64,000 nucleotides of DNA from contig JANATG010000006.1 of assembly GCA_029449235.1 (NCBI GenBank), forward strand, positions 1,612,001 through 1,676,000, read 5' to 3'. The stretch comes from Linnemannia schmuckeri (taxonomy: Eukaryota; Mortierellomycota; Mortierellomycetes; Mortierellales; Mortierellaceae). Under the pieces are notes generated by a model, which was not told the DNA's origin, did no database searches, and worked only from the letters and a program-made list of their open reading frames with translations. Below, piece after piece: positions 43,682-54,618 of the stretch. Position numbers and translations under genes: made by a program. Position 1 is the stretch's first letter; the number at the start of each line of letters is the position of its first letter.

Positions 43682-46014
43682 TGGAGATGTTTGTTTGTTG
43701 CTTGTTGGTTGGGATAGAAAGCAGATAACGAGCAGTTGGGAGGTCGACATGGGTCATATATATAGTAAAAAAAGTGGAATCGAGTATTGAGTATTTTTTT
43801 CAAGGTCAAGGATGGCGCGCTGTTCATGCTGATGTCGAGTATCACCGACACGCTTGCTGCATGCTCTATGAAACTAGAGACACTCTTACCACATACATAT
43901 GTCGGGTTATGACTTGAGTTTCAGCGATTTAGCTTGTGGAGCAAATGGCAAAAAAAAGGACGAGAAGTGCTCGGGGAATCGAAATAGGGGTGTGAAAATA
44001 CACATATGTGCATTTTCTCCATGATTGAGTGATACAGTGCATACGATACCATTGCTCATGCAGCCACAATTGAATAACGGTCCATTGTCTGGTAACGGGC
44101 TCAACGTAAACGGCCATTCTGGATCGCTCGAATGTTCCCGCATTGTTGGAAATTTCATGCGCATGCTCCTACAAGCCACATCTAAGCACGACAAATGATG
44201 ACCTATGCCCAAAACCGTAACGGATGAGAAAGAGAGGGGATGTGGGGATTTATGCATATTCAGTTCAAATTTGGCACTCAGCACTACTTTCCCATGCTAC
44301 TGCAGCCCAAGCAAGAAAAGAAAGTGTCTCAGCAGTAGCAAGCGATTGGGATATATGAACAGACGTTAACATGCATGCACAAGACTTTGGTATTACTGCA
44401 AGGACGATCCTAAGAGAGCTAAGGAAAGACTTCTTGGTCTGCATGTTAGGCAGTGCGAAAGAGGGAGACAGAGCATTGTCTCAAAGTTTGCTTCTTTGTT
44501 CCTGACTTGGAAGTGATCAAATTGTGAGTAGCTGTCTTCAAGTTGTCTCCCTTGTTTCGCTAGAAAACGGTGACATCTAACTTGCGAATACATAGAGTAG
44601 AAATGTCGCAATTGCTTAGGCGAGCGAGAGGTCCTTCCTAGGCGACTTTCAAGTGGATTTGAGGACCCATGAAATCGTCCGTTTTTTTTCATTTTCTTTT
44701 TTTTCCTTTTTTTTCTTTTTTTTTTTTCCCTCTTCCTCTTTTCTTTTTTTCTTTTTTCCTTTTTCACTTTCCTCCCTTCCCCCCCTTTTTTTTTCTTTTT
44801 AAAGAATGGCCCGATTATATTTCTGTGTTTGTTATGAGAGGTCTCAAAAAAGCAGTCTAGGCAATGTGTCGTCTGTTGTACCTCTATCACAGATCCATGC
44901 GTTCGAGTAGCAAAGAATTGGTTGCATTTGCATGTCGAACATTATTTATTCATGGCTAGCATGCTATGTATTATGTGAGAAAATTATGACGACTGTGAGA
45001 AAAGTCTCAACTGACCGCATACGCGTACGTTGTATAGAAGAGATCCTAGCCGCTTCGCGCCTGGCGCGCATAAAGGAAAAAATGTTAGTAGATAGAGCAA
45101 TGGGTGGTAGAGCGCTTTCTAATGAATGGTAGAAGAGGAAAAAAGAAAAAAAAAGCGCGCGTTGGTGTCATAATACTATTCTGGAGACGATGACATGGAT
45201 TTGGTGATTTTTGCACCCAGACATGAAAAACGCGACTTGGATCATCTGCTACTGTATATCTTTAAGTTGTTTTAAGTTATCATTTGTCAAACATATGTGT
45301 AGATTTGACAATGACACTTGTTGAACCTAAAGCACAGTTGTCTGTGCACGAAAAGTCATTGTTGAAAGAATGGATCGAGCTATCTGCGATAAGCAAGAAA
45401 AAGAGGGAGAAGATTGGTGGCGTCTCCTTTTGTTGGTATGTGAAAAGTACATCAGAACGAGTTGCAATGAGTAAAAAAAGGGGAGGAAGAAGAGGTTTGG
45501 TCTTAATCTAGAAGAATAGTTGGCAGTGTTTTTACTACTGCCATCGACGGATAAAAAGATAAGAAATGGAGTTCATCAACCCAGGGCGGGGGGTTTGTAA
45601 GGGCGAGACGGTGTGTTGGGCTTAGGGAAGAAAATGCAGTTTAGGAATTGGTCAAATCATTAATACTAATAAAAAACCAAAAAAAAAAGAAAGAAAAACA
45701 TGTTGTGGAACTTGCCTCCAGATGCTTGCGCTGTTATATCATGCTGACAGAGTTCTACACTTCTCTTATCCTCTCTTCCTCTTTCTAATTTGCTTTATAT
45801 GTCCTCTCTACCGAGCTGTTTGCTCTTCAGTTTCTTACTCGCCGTCCACACCATACCCAATGTAGCTTGTCAGCGGGAAAAATGGTTGTTGATTGATGTG
45901 AGACCAAACAGGGTTCCCTCATTTCATTTTTGATGTACTTGAGGTACAAGATAATCGTCAGAGTATATAAACTTGCTAATATGTACACACTGTCCTATTC
46001 ATATACCTATATAT
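43682..46014. other. upstream flank of paralog A, repeated in other units
   Basis: No convincing gene. It carries segments shared with the flanks of B and C: a GACCCATGAAATCG-like motif near 44663, and a GAGAAAAGTCTCAACTG motif near 44997 (also near 47945 and, diverged, near 55880). A T-rich pyrimidine tract covers about 44680-44800. Short open frames at 44932-45132 and 45284-45511 have no recognisable domain. Confidence 0.55.
43755..43766 (-). promoter_or_regulatory. TATA element of paralog A
   Basis: CATATATATAGT (plus-strand view), about 75 bases upstream of the start codon. The same element lies at the same place before paralogs B and C. Confidence 0.6.
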
Positions 46015-46898
46015 CTAGAGGAACCAGGACATGATGGTTTGTTGGTTCTTGAAGGTTTGACGGTTCTTGGAGCAGGAGAAAGTGCCGCGTTGAGTCTCCT
46101 CATCCTGGGAAAGAACCTTGGGCGAGTCGAAGAAATCGGTGAAATCGCGAACATGGACAATCTTCATAATACCGGCCAACTTGTCTGCATTTGAAATGAA
46201 GAAGTTTGTAAGGACATTATAGTCGGCAACGATGAGCCGCGCCTTCTGCTTGGGGATGTAGGCCGTGTTAGTCTTGTCAGACTCGATGGTCAAAGGCACT
46301 CGAGCAAATCTAATATTGACAGTGTCAGAGTCTTCGGGCTTGGTGAGGACCACGAGGCTGAGAACCCAGTCCGTCAGCGACTGGTCCTGAATGTACCCAG
46401 GGATCAAGTCACGGAAAGCGCGAGCGGTGTGGGGATCCTTGAGTTGGTCGCGGATGACCTTTTCAAACTGCGTGAAGGAGCCATTGAGCGTAAGGCTGGT
46501 GTCCAAGGCGGCTGTCGATAAGAATCCAGGAAAGCTAGACGCTTTCTGCACAAACGCATCAAGGCTTTGAATGAGCGACTTGGGCTCCTGAGTCGCAGGA
46601 GAAAAGTCAGCCGACTTGGCCGAGTAGACCAGGATTGACGCGGCGGCACCGGCGTGGTTGTTAGGATCCCTAAAGATCTCAGCGGGGTCCGCAGAATAAT
46701 CTGTGGTGTCTTCTCCCATAAACATCGCTCCAGAGATAACGGCATTGGCAGCCATCGCAGCCGTGGCTATGTGTTCGACAGAGACAACAGCACTTGGTTA
46801 GTTCCACATTGCTGGAGGTAAACTTGCATGTGTTTGGATCAGCATAAGTTTGGCCACATACCTGAGCAGAGAAGAGCGACAGTCTTGATGAGAAGCAT
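46015..46898 (-). CDS. secreted protein of an unrecognised family, paralog B
   Basis: 262 residues from two minus-strand exons: 46898-46862 and 46766-46015. The layout is the same as in paralog A, with the leader split by the intron after twelve codons plus one base. The leader, intron and the stretch through EIFRDPNNHAGAAASILVYSA are essentially identical to A. Later parts differ, for example LPGFLST-type changes around the FPGF site and VLTKPEDSDTVNIRFARV. It ends IMSWFL. The next plus-strand gene (D, 50440) is divergent from it, 3.5 kb away. Secretion is well supported; function is unknown. Confidence 0.85.
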
Positions 46899-49226
46899 TG
46901 GAGATGTTTGTTTGTTGCTTGTTGGTTGGGATAGGAGTAGATAATGAACTATTGGAAGGAAAGAGGGGTCATATATATAGCAAAAGCAGGGCTGAAATTG
47001 AGTCACTTTTTCCAAGAACAAAAATGGCGTGCTGTTCATGCTGCAATTGAAATCAACAGCAGCCTTGCTGCACGTTGCATGATCCATGACACTAGAGACA
47101 CTTTTCCCTGGTACGTATGTAGGGCTATGCCTTGCGTTTCTATGGACATGTTTGCTGGGGTGCACCCTAGAAACTTGGAATTAATACGCATCTATCTGCA
47201 TCTTAAGCGGTACGGCAGAGAAAAAGAGTGTGGGAGTCTCAAAGCTCGCTTCTTTGTTTCCGACTTAAGAGTGTTTAAGTGTGTATGGCTGTTTTCAAGT
47301 CGTCTCCCTCGTCCCGCTCAGAAATGATGGTATCAATCTGGGAATACACACAGCGGAAATGTTACAATTGCTTAGGCGAGCGAACGATCTTTCCCAGACC
47401 AATTAAGCCTGAGGACCCGTGAAATCGTCGCTTCTTTCCACTTTTCTTTTCTTTTCACAGCACAGACCGCACAAATTACTTCGCATAGATTTCCTATGCA
47501 CATTGCTCAGCATGAGGACGTATTTTATTAAAACGTTCCAACATCTGAAAAGGATTCTAAGGACTCAAACCAATTACTTGTGGTTGTTGTAACTCATGCA
47601 AACACACTCAATGATCTTATCACCCCTTTTACAATTACGTACGCAGTGGGGTGAGGACCAATTTCTTTTTCACGTAAGTACACTTTGTATGGACTTTGGT
47701 GTGTTCAGCGTCCGACGCTGATGATTGGCTGTTGATTTTCTTTTTCTTTTCATCCTATGTAGAGAAAGATGGAATGGTCTTCGACCCGGCTCCTACGTTC
47801 ATTTTTCACCCCCTGATTATTATCCCGCTTTCTGCTTACTTTCAATGCGTTCGAGAAACAAAGAAGCTAGTTACATGTCCATGTCGAATCATATTTCTTT
47901 GAGGCGCGCATAATATGCATAATGCGGAAATATATGACAGTTGTGAGAAAAGTCTCAACTGGCCGCTTACGCGCGCGTTGCATAGAAGAGTCGCTAACCG
48001 CCCCGCGCTTGGCGCGCACAAAGGATAAGAACGTTGGTAGAGAGGTTGATGGATGGTAGAACACTTTCTAATAAATGATAGGAGAGTGAAAAAAATAGAA
48101 AAAAACAAGTACGCGTTTATATTACTATTCTAAGAGGATGAGGTGTTGATTTTTTTTTGTTTTATTGGGACATAAAAGCGCCCAGACGTAAAAAGTGAGA
48201 GAGATAGCCTCGTCCATATTACAGACATGTTTGAGTTGCATAATGAGAACTACCATAGGGTGAATAAAAACATCCTTCTGGTTTCTGTGCTTTTTGACTC
48301 CTTGAACTCAGGAGAGTGTTATATACGAGAAAGACAACATGCACAGACTGAATGCAAGGGAAAAAGACTTCTGAACTATAGCCCTTTAATCTCATTGTGC
48401 CTCATCATTTCAAAAAATAGTCATGTCAATAGCTTATCATTGCATCCATATACCCTCGAGGCCGCGTCGTTTTTCTGTTCTAATTCAAAAGGTGAGTAGA
48501 GAAAGGAGGAGAGGGGGAGGAGAGAGGGAGATAGAGGCAAGGAGAGCCAAAGGGTAAGAAATGAGGGGGGACTGTGTTATTAAAAAACAAGGAAAGTGAA
48601 TCATGGCGCTCGGAATCCTTCGCACACAACTGTACTTCCTCTTCCACGCAAAGATGGTTGACGTTTTACAACATGTCCACCCTCCTTTCAGGCACCACAT
48701 CCTCTTCCTAATCTTAATTTGATCTCCCTCCTGGTTGGTTTTGTTCTCCCCTCATCACTGTGCCCTGTGCACGCTGACAAAACAGAAATATATAAGACCA
48801 AAATAGAACGAAGAAAAAAATTAACGGCCGACAAACCACAATATCCTTCCTTTTACAACTCCAAAGGACACTTTTGAATAGGCCAATTACAACCACATAT
48901 AGACAAAGATGAACAAAAATTCTCCTGGGATTGAAATGGGGAGGATTACATAGAATAAAGGGGAGAGAGACAAAATGACAAAGAGAAAGAGGGAATCCAC
49001 GTTTAGTCTTTCTCTAACAGACCATTAACCTTTATTTTTTATTTTCGTCTTGTATAGAAGGGAGAGGAGAGACAGAATGCTCTTCGATCGAACCTTACCT
49101 TCTAATTCCCACACTCTCGATCTCTTGATTATCTTGCTCTCCTTCCCGTCCATGCTTTGGATTAGCAAAAAACAGTTTTCATGTCGAACCTTATTCACAC
49201 TGTGCATGATATGCATTATGCTAAAA
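46899..49226. other. intergenic, diverged copy of the 54.5-57.8 kb region
   Basis: No gene is recognised. Scattered blocks match the region upstream of paralog C in the same order, for example ATGGCGCTCGGAA at about 48603 and 57181, and the GAGAGACAGAAT block near 49070 and 57650. The similarity is clearly lower than in the adjoining 49227-51393 block. Confidence 0.55.
46971..46980 (-). promoter_or_regulatory. TATA element of paralog B
   Basis: ATATATATAG (plus-strand view), about 73 bases upstream of the start codon, matching the elements before A and C. Confidence 0.6.
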
Positions 49227-50256
49227 AATAATATGAGCGACAATAAGTCTGAGAGACACAGCAATTGATGCCAACGCACTAAATTGATCAGCAGAGCTAT
49301 GCTAGCAAACTGAGTTCGCTCTTGCTCTAACAAACTACTAACAAACTTCTGGCCCCTCTCTGGTCTCGCTTACAACATTCTCACTTCCAGCCCTATTCCC
49401 GTTCCCACACTCCTGACTATGGCTCCCTCGCGGCAAAAACACATGCTTCTGTGAGAAAGTCTGTATGCTAAACCACATACACAGCATAGGCGGAGCATAT
49501 GCATTATGCAAAATAGACCCCCTAAAAAACCCCAAAAAAAGAAAAAAAGACAAATATACTCAGGTCATCAGAATGTATGTGGGAAAAAAAGGGCTGTGCA
49601 TCACAACCGTTCCATGCTTACTTCATATGTGACTTTGAAATTTTTCTTCCGCGGCATAAGAAATGAAGGATGGAGCGATCGTTGAGAACACGACCGTACA
49701 TGCTTGCTGATACGTGTTTCTCCGTACAAAAGGCAAGTTGGAGTAGCATGCTAACAATGTCACCAAGCGTAGATTAATAGTGGACGCATGGAGAAAGTGT
49801 GCAAATGGTCGAGACTGCATGTATGAATCACACAATGGACAAGGTCAGACCATTTGTCAAATGATCTATCATCGATATCCTGCTTTTTTCTTCATGCATC
49901 GCTTGTTCTCTTACCGGTTGTTTTGGCGTACCCTAGTCGATCCACATTCTGTCAGTATGAGGTATCATCGATGCTCTGAGAGTCGGAGCATGCATATGGA
50001 AGCACTATCCCCATTCTTATCATCTCAGCAGGATCCTTTGGTCCAGAACAAACGCCATTCAGCATGTACCATTCGATCTACCACTCATGCTTGTTTGTTT
50101 GGACGGCATGAAGTGTCGCCAATGCTCAACGAGTCGGGTCATGTAACCAGAACCACTCTCTTTACCACCTTTCTCACGTCAGCATTATCCTTGCTTAAGC
50201 AAGTGTCAATCATAATGCCATGCTGTTGTCGCATAGGAAGGGCGTGTTTGTTTTTG

Positions 50257-50263
50257 TATAAAA
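50257..50263 (+). promoter_or_regulatory. TATA box of paralog D
   Basis: TATAAAA in the context TTTTTGTATAAAAGGC, about 80 bases before the donor of the 5' untranslated intron. The same element occurs at 58830 and 63969. Confidence 0.7.
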
Positions 50264-50339
50264 GGCAACGGTTTCGCATACACGAAAGCATCAAGCCTCA
50301 CAGCCTCTTTCCCTCAACTTCCCACAAAGAAACTATCAA

Positions 50340-50432
50340 GTAAGTTCTACACATGTGTGCCTGTGCAAGAAGGCGGCTACCACCATTGACACGTTTTACT
50401 AACAAAGCGTTCCCTCCCTGTCCGCAACATAG
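50340..50432 (+). other. intron in the 5' untranslated leader of paralog D
   Basis: GTAAGT donor after ACTATCAA and CATAG acceptor seven bases before the ATG, 93 bases. An identical arrangement lies at 58913-59005 before paralog E. Confidence 0.65.
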
Positions 50433-50439
50433 AACCACT

Positions 50440-51237
50440 ATGTCTGACGATTTGGAGAACCTTAAGCGCTGGGTTGAGAACCGTCCCCCACTTGGTCTGC
50501 CTCGCACCCCTGCTCCATCTGTACCTGTGTACAACAACACTGAAATGGTCGCTCAGCCATTCTACTTCAATGTCGCCCCCAAGGGAGCCAAGGGTGTCGA
50601 GTTGTTCCGCAACCCCGACAACCACGCCGATGCCGCTGCCACAGTGATGACCTACTCGGGTACCAAGGCCAACTTCATTCCTGCGCTCGGCCTCAAGAAC
50701 CAAGCGGCCCAGTTCAACGACTACGTCAGGAGAATCACCACCTTCCCCGGGTTCTTCACCGAGAAGAGCGAGGAGACTGGCCAGAAGGTCACGTCCGAGA
50801 ATATCGACCTCATGATCGAGCAGATCAAAAACGCGTACATCGGATTCGCCGCCGCCGACCTCAATGGCATCATCAAGTCGGTCAATGACATGGCCAACAG
50901 CATCCTTAACAAGAGCTCAAAGGAGAGTGACAAGGCGATCTTCTCGCAAGACACGATCAGCAAGACCAGCAACACGAACTACATCACCATTTTCTTTGCG
51001 ACCCTTGACATGAAGGAGGACAAGCACGGCAAAAAGACCTATGTCGAACAGACGTATCGCATTTTCCGCACCGTGATCAGAGTCAACACCACCTACCTGG
51101 TGACCTATGCTGAGGAGCTTGCTGAGATGCTTGGTGACGGTGGCCTTGACGAATGGGACAAGCAAGGCTCATCTCCCACCGGAGACAAGGTGTCTTGCTT
51201 CCAGAAGCACTTCAAGAAGGCAGCCAAGGAGGAGTAA
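50440..51237 (+). CDS. leaderless paralog D of the unrecognised family
   Basis: 265 residues in one coding exon. The start MSDDLENLKRW at 50440 is chosen because a good intron (50340-50432, GTAAGT to CATAG) ends just before it, which makes the upstream in-frame extension part of an intron. There is no signal peptide. Residues 55-82 (ELFRNPDNHADAAATVMTYS) align with the secreted paralogs A-C, as does the FPGF motif (102-105). The C-terminal half has NTNYITIFFATLDMKE and TYRIFRTVIRVNTTYLV, which suggest beta strands, and ends KHFKKAAKEE. The size and the helix-then-strand order recall the Cyt/volvatoxin cytolysin fold, but this is only a remote impression. A polyadenylation-like AATAAA lies at 51383-51388. 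Confidence 0.87.
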   Translation: MSDDLENLKRWVENRPPLGLPRTPAPSVPVYNNTEMVAQPFYFNVAPKGAKGVELFRNPDNHADAAATVMTYSGTKANFIPALGLKNQAAQFNDYVRRITTFPGFFTEKSEETGQKVTSENIDLMIEQIKNAYIGFAAADLNGIIKSVNDMANSILNKSSKESDKAIFSQDTISKTSNTNYITIFFATLDMKEDKHGKKTYVEQTYRIFRTVIRVNTTYLVTYAEELAEMLGDGGLDEWDKQGSSPTGDKVSCFQKHFKKAAKEE

Positions 51238-52718
51238 ACCCTCGCACTGAGCAACGTAACCTCTTCTATTTTGGCGATTTCCTCCCTTTTCCATTTCTCG
51301 ACTCTCCTGTTCAGTTGACTTTTTAGTCTTGCTGTCCATCTTCCCCTTCCTCTTCTTTTTCGCCATCGTGTTTCATCTGGTGAATAAAGCAATATTCATA
51401 TGCATCTCTCTGTTTGTGGTTTCATTTGAGCGGAGAGTGGGTTGAGCGGTGTAATAAGAATGAGGGAGATAGAGAGGGATGGAGGGAACAGGTATTTTCT
51501 TTAATTCTGTTTGTATCATAGCTACATGGTTTGCAGAGAGGAAGGAGACGGTCGAGATTTGATGGGAAATGCTGATACACTGAAAATCTAAGGACTGATA
51601 CGTGCTCCAACCCATTCAATTTTGTCCATTTTCTCTCTCCTTTTTATTTCACTCTACTCTTATTTGTACCTCGGAGAGTATACTTGACCATGACTCTGTT
51701 CGATCGCTCTTTTACTATTGTGCTTAATTGCGTTCACCAGAGTTGTGCGTTCAAGTTGCAAGAGAAGCGAAACAATAGCTGTTGTCCCTGAAAACTTTTT
51801 TTTCTGCCATTACCGCTTTTTTTGTGCAAAAATCATCATTACTGTTCTGGCTTACGCACAAGTACGGAGATGGGACGGAGATCGAATTCAAAATCAGGGG
51901 AAAGGAATGTGATTCTTGAAAGTATATCGACATTATTTTGAAGCGTCAATCTGAAAGAGGTGTAACATTGTGCGTGAAGAGTCCCGAGCATAATGGTCCG
52001 CTTGCTTATTTTTCAATAACACCGTCCTCCCCTCTACGATGTTTTCCCCTTGGCTCTGTCTCCTTGCATCTCTCTATCCTCCTCTTCTTCCCTGATTTCC
52101 TTCACTTCCTCCATCTTCTCCATTAATCCTAGATACAAACTTTTTCCTCTTCCATTGCAAGCGTGCTGCCTTCTAGGTTGCGCACAGCCAACAAGGCACT
52201 CTTCCACCACCTCCTAACCCAGCCCTGGAACGACAGTGCCAACAACATCACCAACGAAATCAACATTGTTTATATCTTAGAACGACGACCTTTGTTCTTA
52301 GTAATCTTAACTTCCTTAAATTCTCTTTGACCAAGAGCCTCTATAATAAAATTAGAAAAGAATAAAATTAAAAAAAAAAATTGTCCTCCCTCCATTCCCC
52401 CTCATTCTCTCACTCATTGGACCAGAAAGAGAGAAAAGATGACTTGAGCGTGAAGGTGCCTGGGTGCCGTGGCAGGAACTTACTTGTCTTTCTGGAAAAG
52501 TAAGACACTATGAAGTTGAAAAGTAATCAAAGATAAGGTCTCCGTTCTTGCATCCAATATGTGCGAGTCGCCTATCCTTCAAATACCACCTACTCTAGTT
52601 ATACCATGCTGGGGCGCAAGGAATACAGAATGAAAGCTGCGTTTATAGTGATCCTATGATACTTTTCATCCTTCTACTCATACATGTCTGCAGCATAGAA
52701 TGAATCACCTCCTGTGAA

Positions 52719-52876
52719 AAACGGTTGAATAAATGAGTGAAGGGATAGAAAAGTGGTTTTTATTCCAAGGTCCTCGACAGCATGAAATAGGCGCTGTCGA
52801 AAGCACAGGTGACTTCTAACCTCGTCAATTAAAAAGGGTAGTCGCTTTACAGCACTCGATCCGCCACACTCCACTG
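52719..52876. repeat. inverted block relative to the 61.2-kb copy
   Basis: This stretch matches the reverse complement of about 61229-61380, while the flanking sequence matches in the direct sense. The palindromic-looking core (GACAGCATGAAATAGGCGCTGTCGA) marks the match. It is a small inversion in one of the two duplicated units. Confidence 0.75.
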
Positions 52877-53352
52877 CAAAAAAATAATCAACGCATCCAT
52901 CATCACGGAACCTAGAGTGATACCATGATACCGACGCATACTTTGCTTTTCTTTAATTTTATTCTCTTATCATCCACTAGAGAGGGCGCTACCACTCTTC
53001 ACCGACTTTATGACCTCTTACATCCATGGTATATTCCACGGTAAAGAGGCTGCTAGTGTTGGAGCCAAAACTGACGTCGTCTGTGCACGAATGGCAAGGC
53101 TTTGTTCTAGATACGGATCAAGTTGGCTACAAAGAACTAGATCAGAAAGAAGGTCGGTAGCGTACATTACAACTGTCGTCGACGGGAGGGGGGGGGGGGG
53201 GGGGGTAAGAAACAGAGCTCATTTAGCGCATAAGGAGGGGTGTTAATACTGAAGGGCTGTGTGCTGGACACACAAACAAAGGAGAAAGAGGCTCTAGACC
53301 AGTAGAAACACACTTACAAAAAATCGTAGGCGTAGCTTACATCCACTCGACT

Positions 53353-53561
53353 GCACTTTATGACCATGCTAATAGAGTCCTACACTTCCCTTATCCTCTG
53401 TCCTTCCTACTATTTCGCTCGACGTGCTTCTATACTGCGCAGTTCGCTCCTAGGTTATCTACTCACCATCCACACCATACCCAATGTTGCTTGTCAGTAA
53501 AAGAAGTGGTTGCTGTTCGATATAAGACCAAGCAACAGCTCTCTCATTTCATTTTTGTATC
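53353..53561. repeat. direct repeat downstream of paralog C (partner 61913-62121)
   Basis: About 209 bases, nearly identical to 61913-62121, including the TGACCATGCTAATAGAGTCC and CACACCATACCCAAT motifs. It normally leads into the 3' end of an A/B/C-type gene. Confidence 0.85.
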
Positions 53562-53633
53562 TGAGTACAAGATAATGTTCAGAATAGATAAACTAGCCAA
53601 AATGTACACTGATCTACTCATGTACCTATCTAT

Positions 53634-54533
53634 CTAAAGGAGCCAGGACATGATGGTCTGGCGGTGCCTGAAGATTGGTTGATTCTTGAAGATTGGTCGG
53701 TTCTTGGAGCAGGAGGTGGAACTGTGTTGAGCCTCGCCATTCTGAGAAGGAACCTTGGGCGAGGCAAAGTAGTCGATGAAATCTCGGACGCTGACAATCG
53801 CGATTCTGTTTGCGAACATATCTGCGTTAGCAAGCAGGATGCCTGCATTGACTTGGTGGTCAGCAACGATAAGCTGCGCCTGCTGCTCAGGGATGTAGGC
53901 CGTTTGACCCTCCGACTCGATGGTCAAGGCGACTCGAGCAAGTCTGATATTGACAGTGTCAGAGTATTCGGGCTTGGTGACGACGATGAGACTGAGAATC
54001 CAGTCCGTCAAGGACTGGTCCTGAATGTACCCAGGGATCAAGTCACGGAAAGCGCGAGCAGTGAGGGGGTCATCGAGTTGCTCACGGATGGCCTTTTCAA
54101 ACTGGGTGAGAGAGCCATTGAGCGTAAGGCTTCTGTCACTAGCTTGTATGACCACAAAGCCAGGGAAAGTAGCGGCTTTTTGCACAAACGCATCAAGGCT
54201 CCGACCGAGCGACTTGGGTTCCTGAGTCGCTGGAGAAAAGTCAGTCGTCTTGGCCGAGTAGACCAAAATCGACGCGGCAGCAGCGGCGTGGTTGCTAGGA
54301 TCCCTAAAGATCTCAGCGGGGTCCGCAGAATAATCTGTGGTGTCTTCTCCCACAAAGATTGCTCCAGAGATAACGGCACTGGCAGCCATCGCAGCCGTGG
54401 CTAGTGATCGATAGAGACAATAGCACTTGGTTAGCTCTGCTTTGCTGGAGACGAATTTGAGTGTGTGTTTAGGTCAAAATCAGCTTGGACGCATACCGGA
54501 GCAGAGAAGAGCCACAGTCTTGATGAGAAGCAT
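53634..54533 (-). CDS. secreted protein of an unrecognised family, paralog C
   Basis: 267 residues from two minus-strand exons: 54533-54497 and 54400-53634. The leader and intron position match A and B. The mature part keeps EIFRDPSNHAAAAASILVYSA, FPGF and ARAFRDLIPGYIQDQSLTDWIL. Near the C-terminus a short element is repeated (NRPIFKNQPIFRHRQ where A has TRPIFRNRQ), which accounts for the extra length, and it ends IMSWLL. It is the most diverged of the three secreted copies. It is divergent from paralog E (59013), 4.5 kb away. Function is unknown. Confidence 0.85.
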
Positions 54534-54604
54534 TGGGAATATCGGGTGTAGCTTGTTGGTTGGAGTAGAAAGCAGGTAGCGAGCAGTTGGGAAGTTGACA
54601 AGGG

Positions 54605-54618
54605 TCATATATATATAG
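54605..54618 (-). promoter_or_regulatory. TATA element of paralog C
   Basis: CATATATATATAGC (plus-strand view), about 75 bases upstream of the start codon, as in A and B. Confidence 0.6.

Larger units (their letters stand above)
49227..51393. repeat. segmental duplication, left copy (partner 57800-59966)
   Basis: About 2.17 kb, nearly identical to 57800-59966 at a constant offset of 8573 bases. Both boundaries are sharp: after GCAAT at 51393/59966 the sequences diverge at once. It contains the complete gene D plus about 1.2 kb of upstream noncoding sequence. Confidence 0.92.
51394..53633. other. intergenic, diverged copy of the 59.97-62.1 kb region
   Basis: No gene is recognised. Blocks match 59967-62121 in order, for example CTGAAAATCTAAGGACT at about 51580 and 60431, and TTACATCCATGGTATATTCCACGG at about 53018 and 61584. 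One block is inverted (see separate entry). A run of about 18 G lies at 53188-53205. Confidence 0.6.

Noticed and set aside
49780..50343. 187-codon plus-strand frame, identical to 58353-58916
   Set aside because: It spans the TATA box and the untranslated leader of paralog D. Its conservation is explained by the recent duplication, and it has no domain.
50353..50439. In-frame N-terminal extension of paralog D
   Set aside because: A good GT-AG intron (50340-50432) covers it, and the MSDD start follows the acceptor directly.
53664..54404. Plus-strand frame of 246 codons
   Set aside because: It is antisense to paralog C, whose spliced leader, family core and conserved end read on the minus strand.
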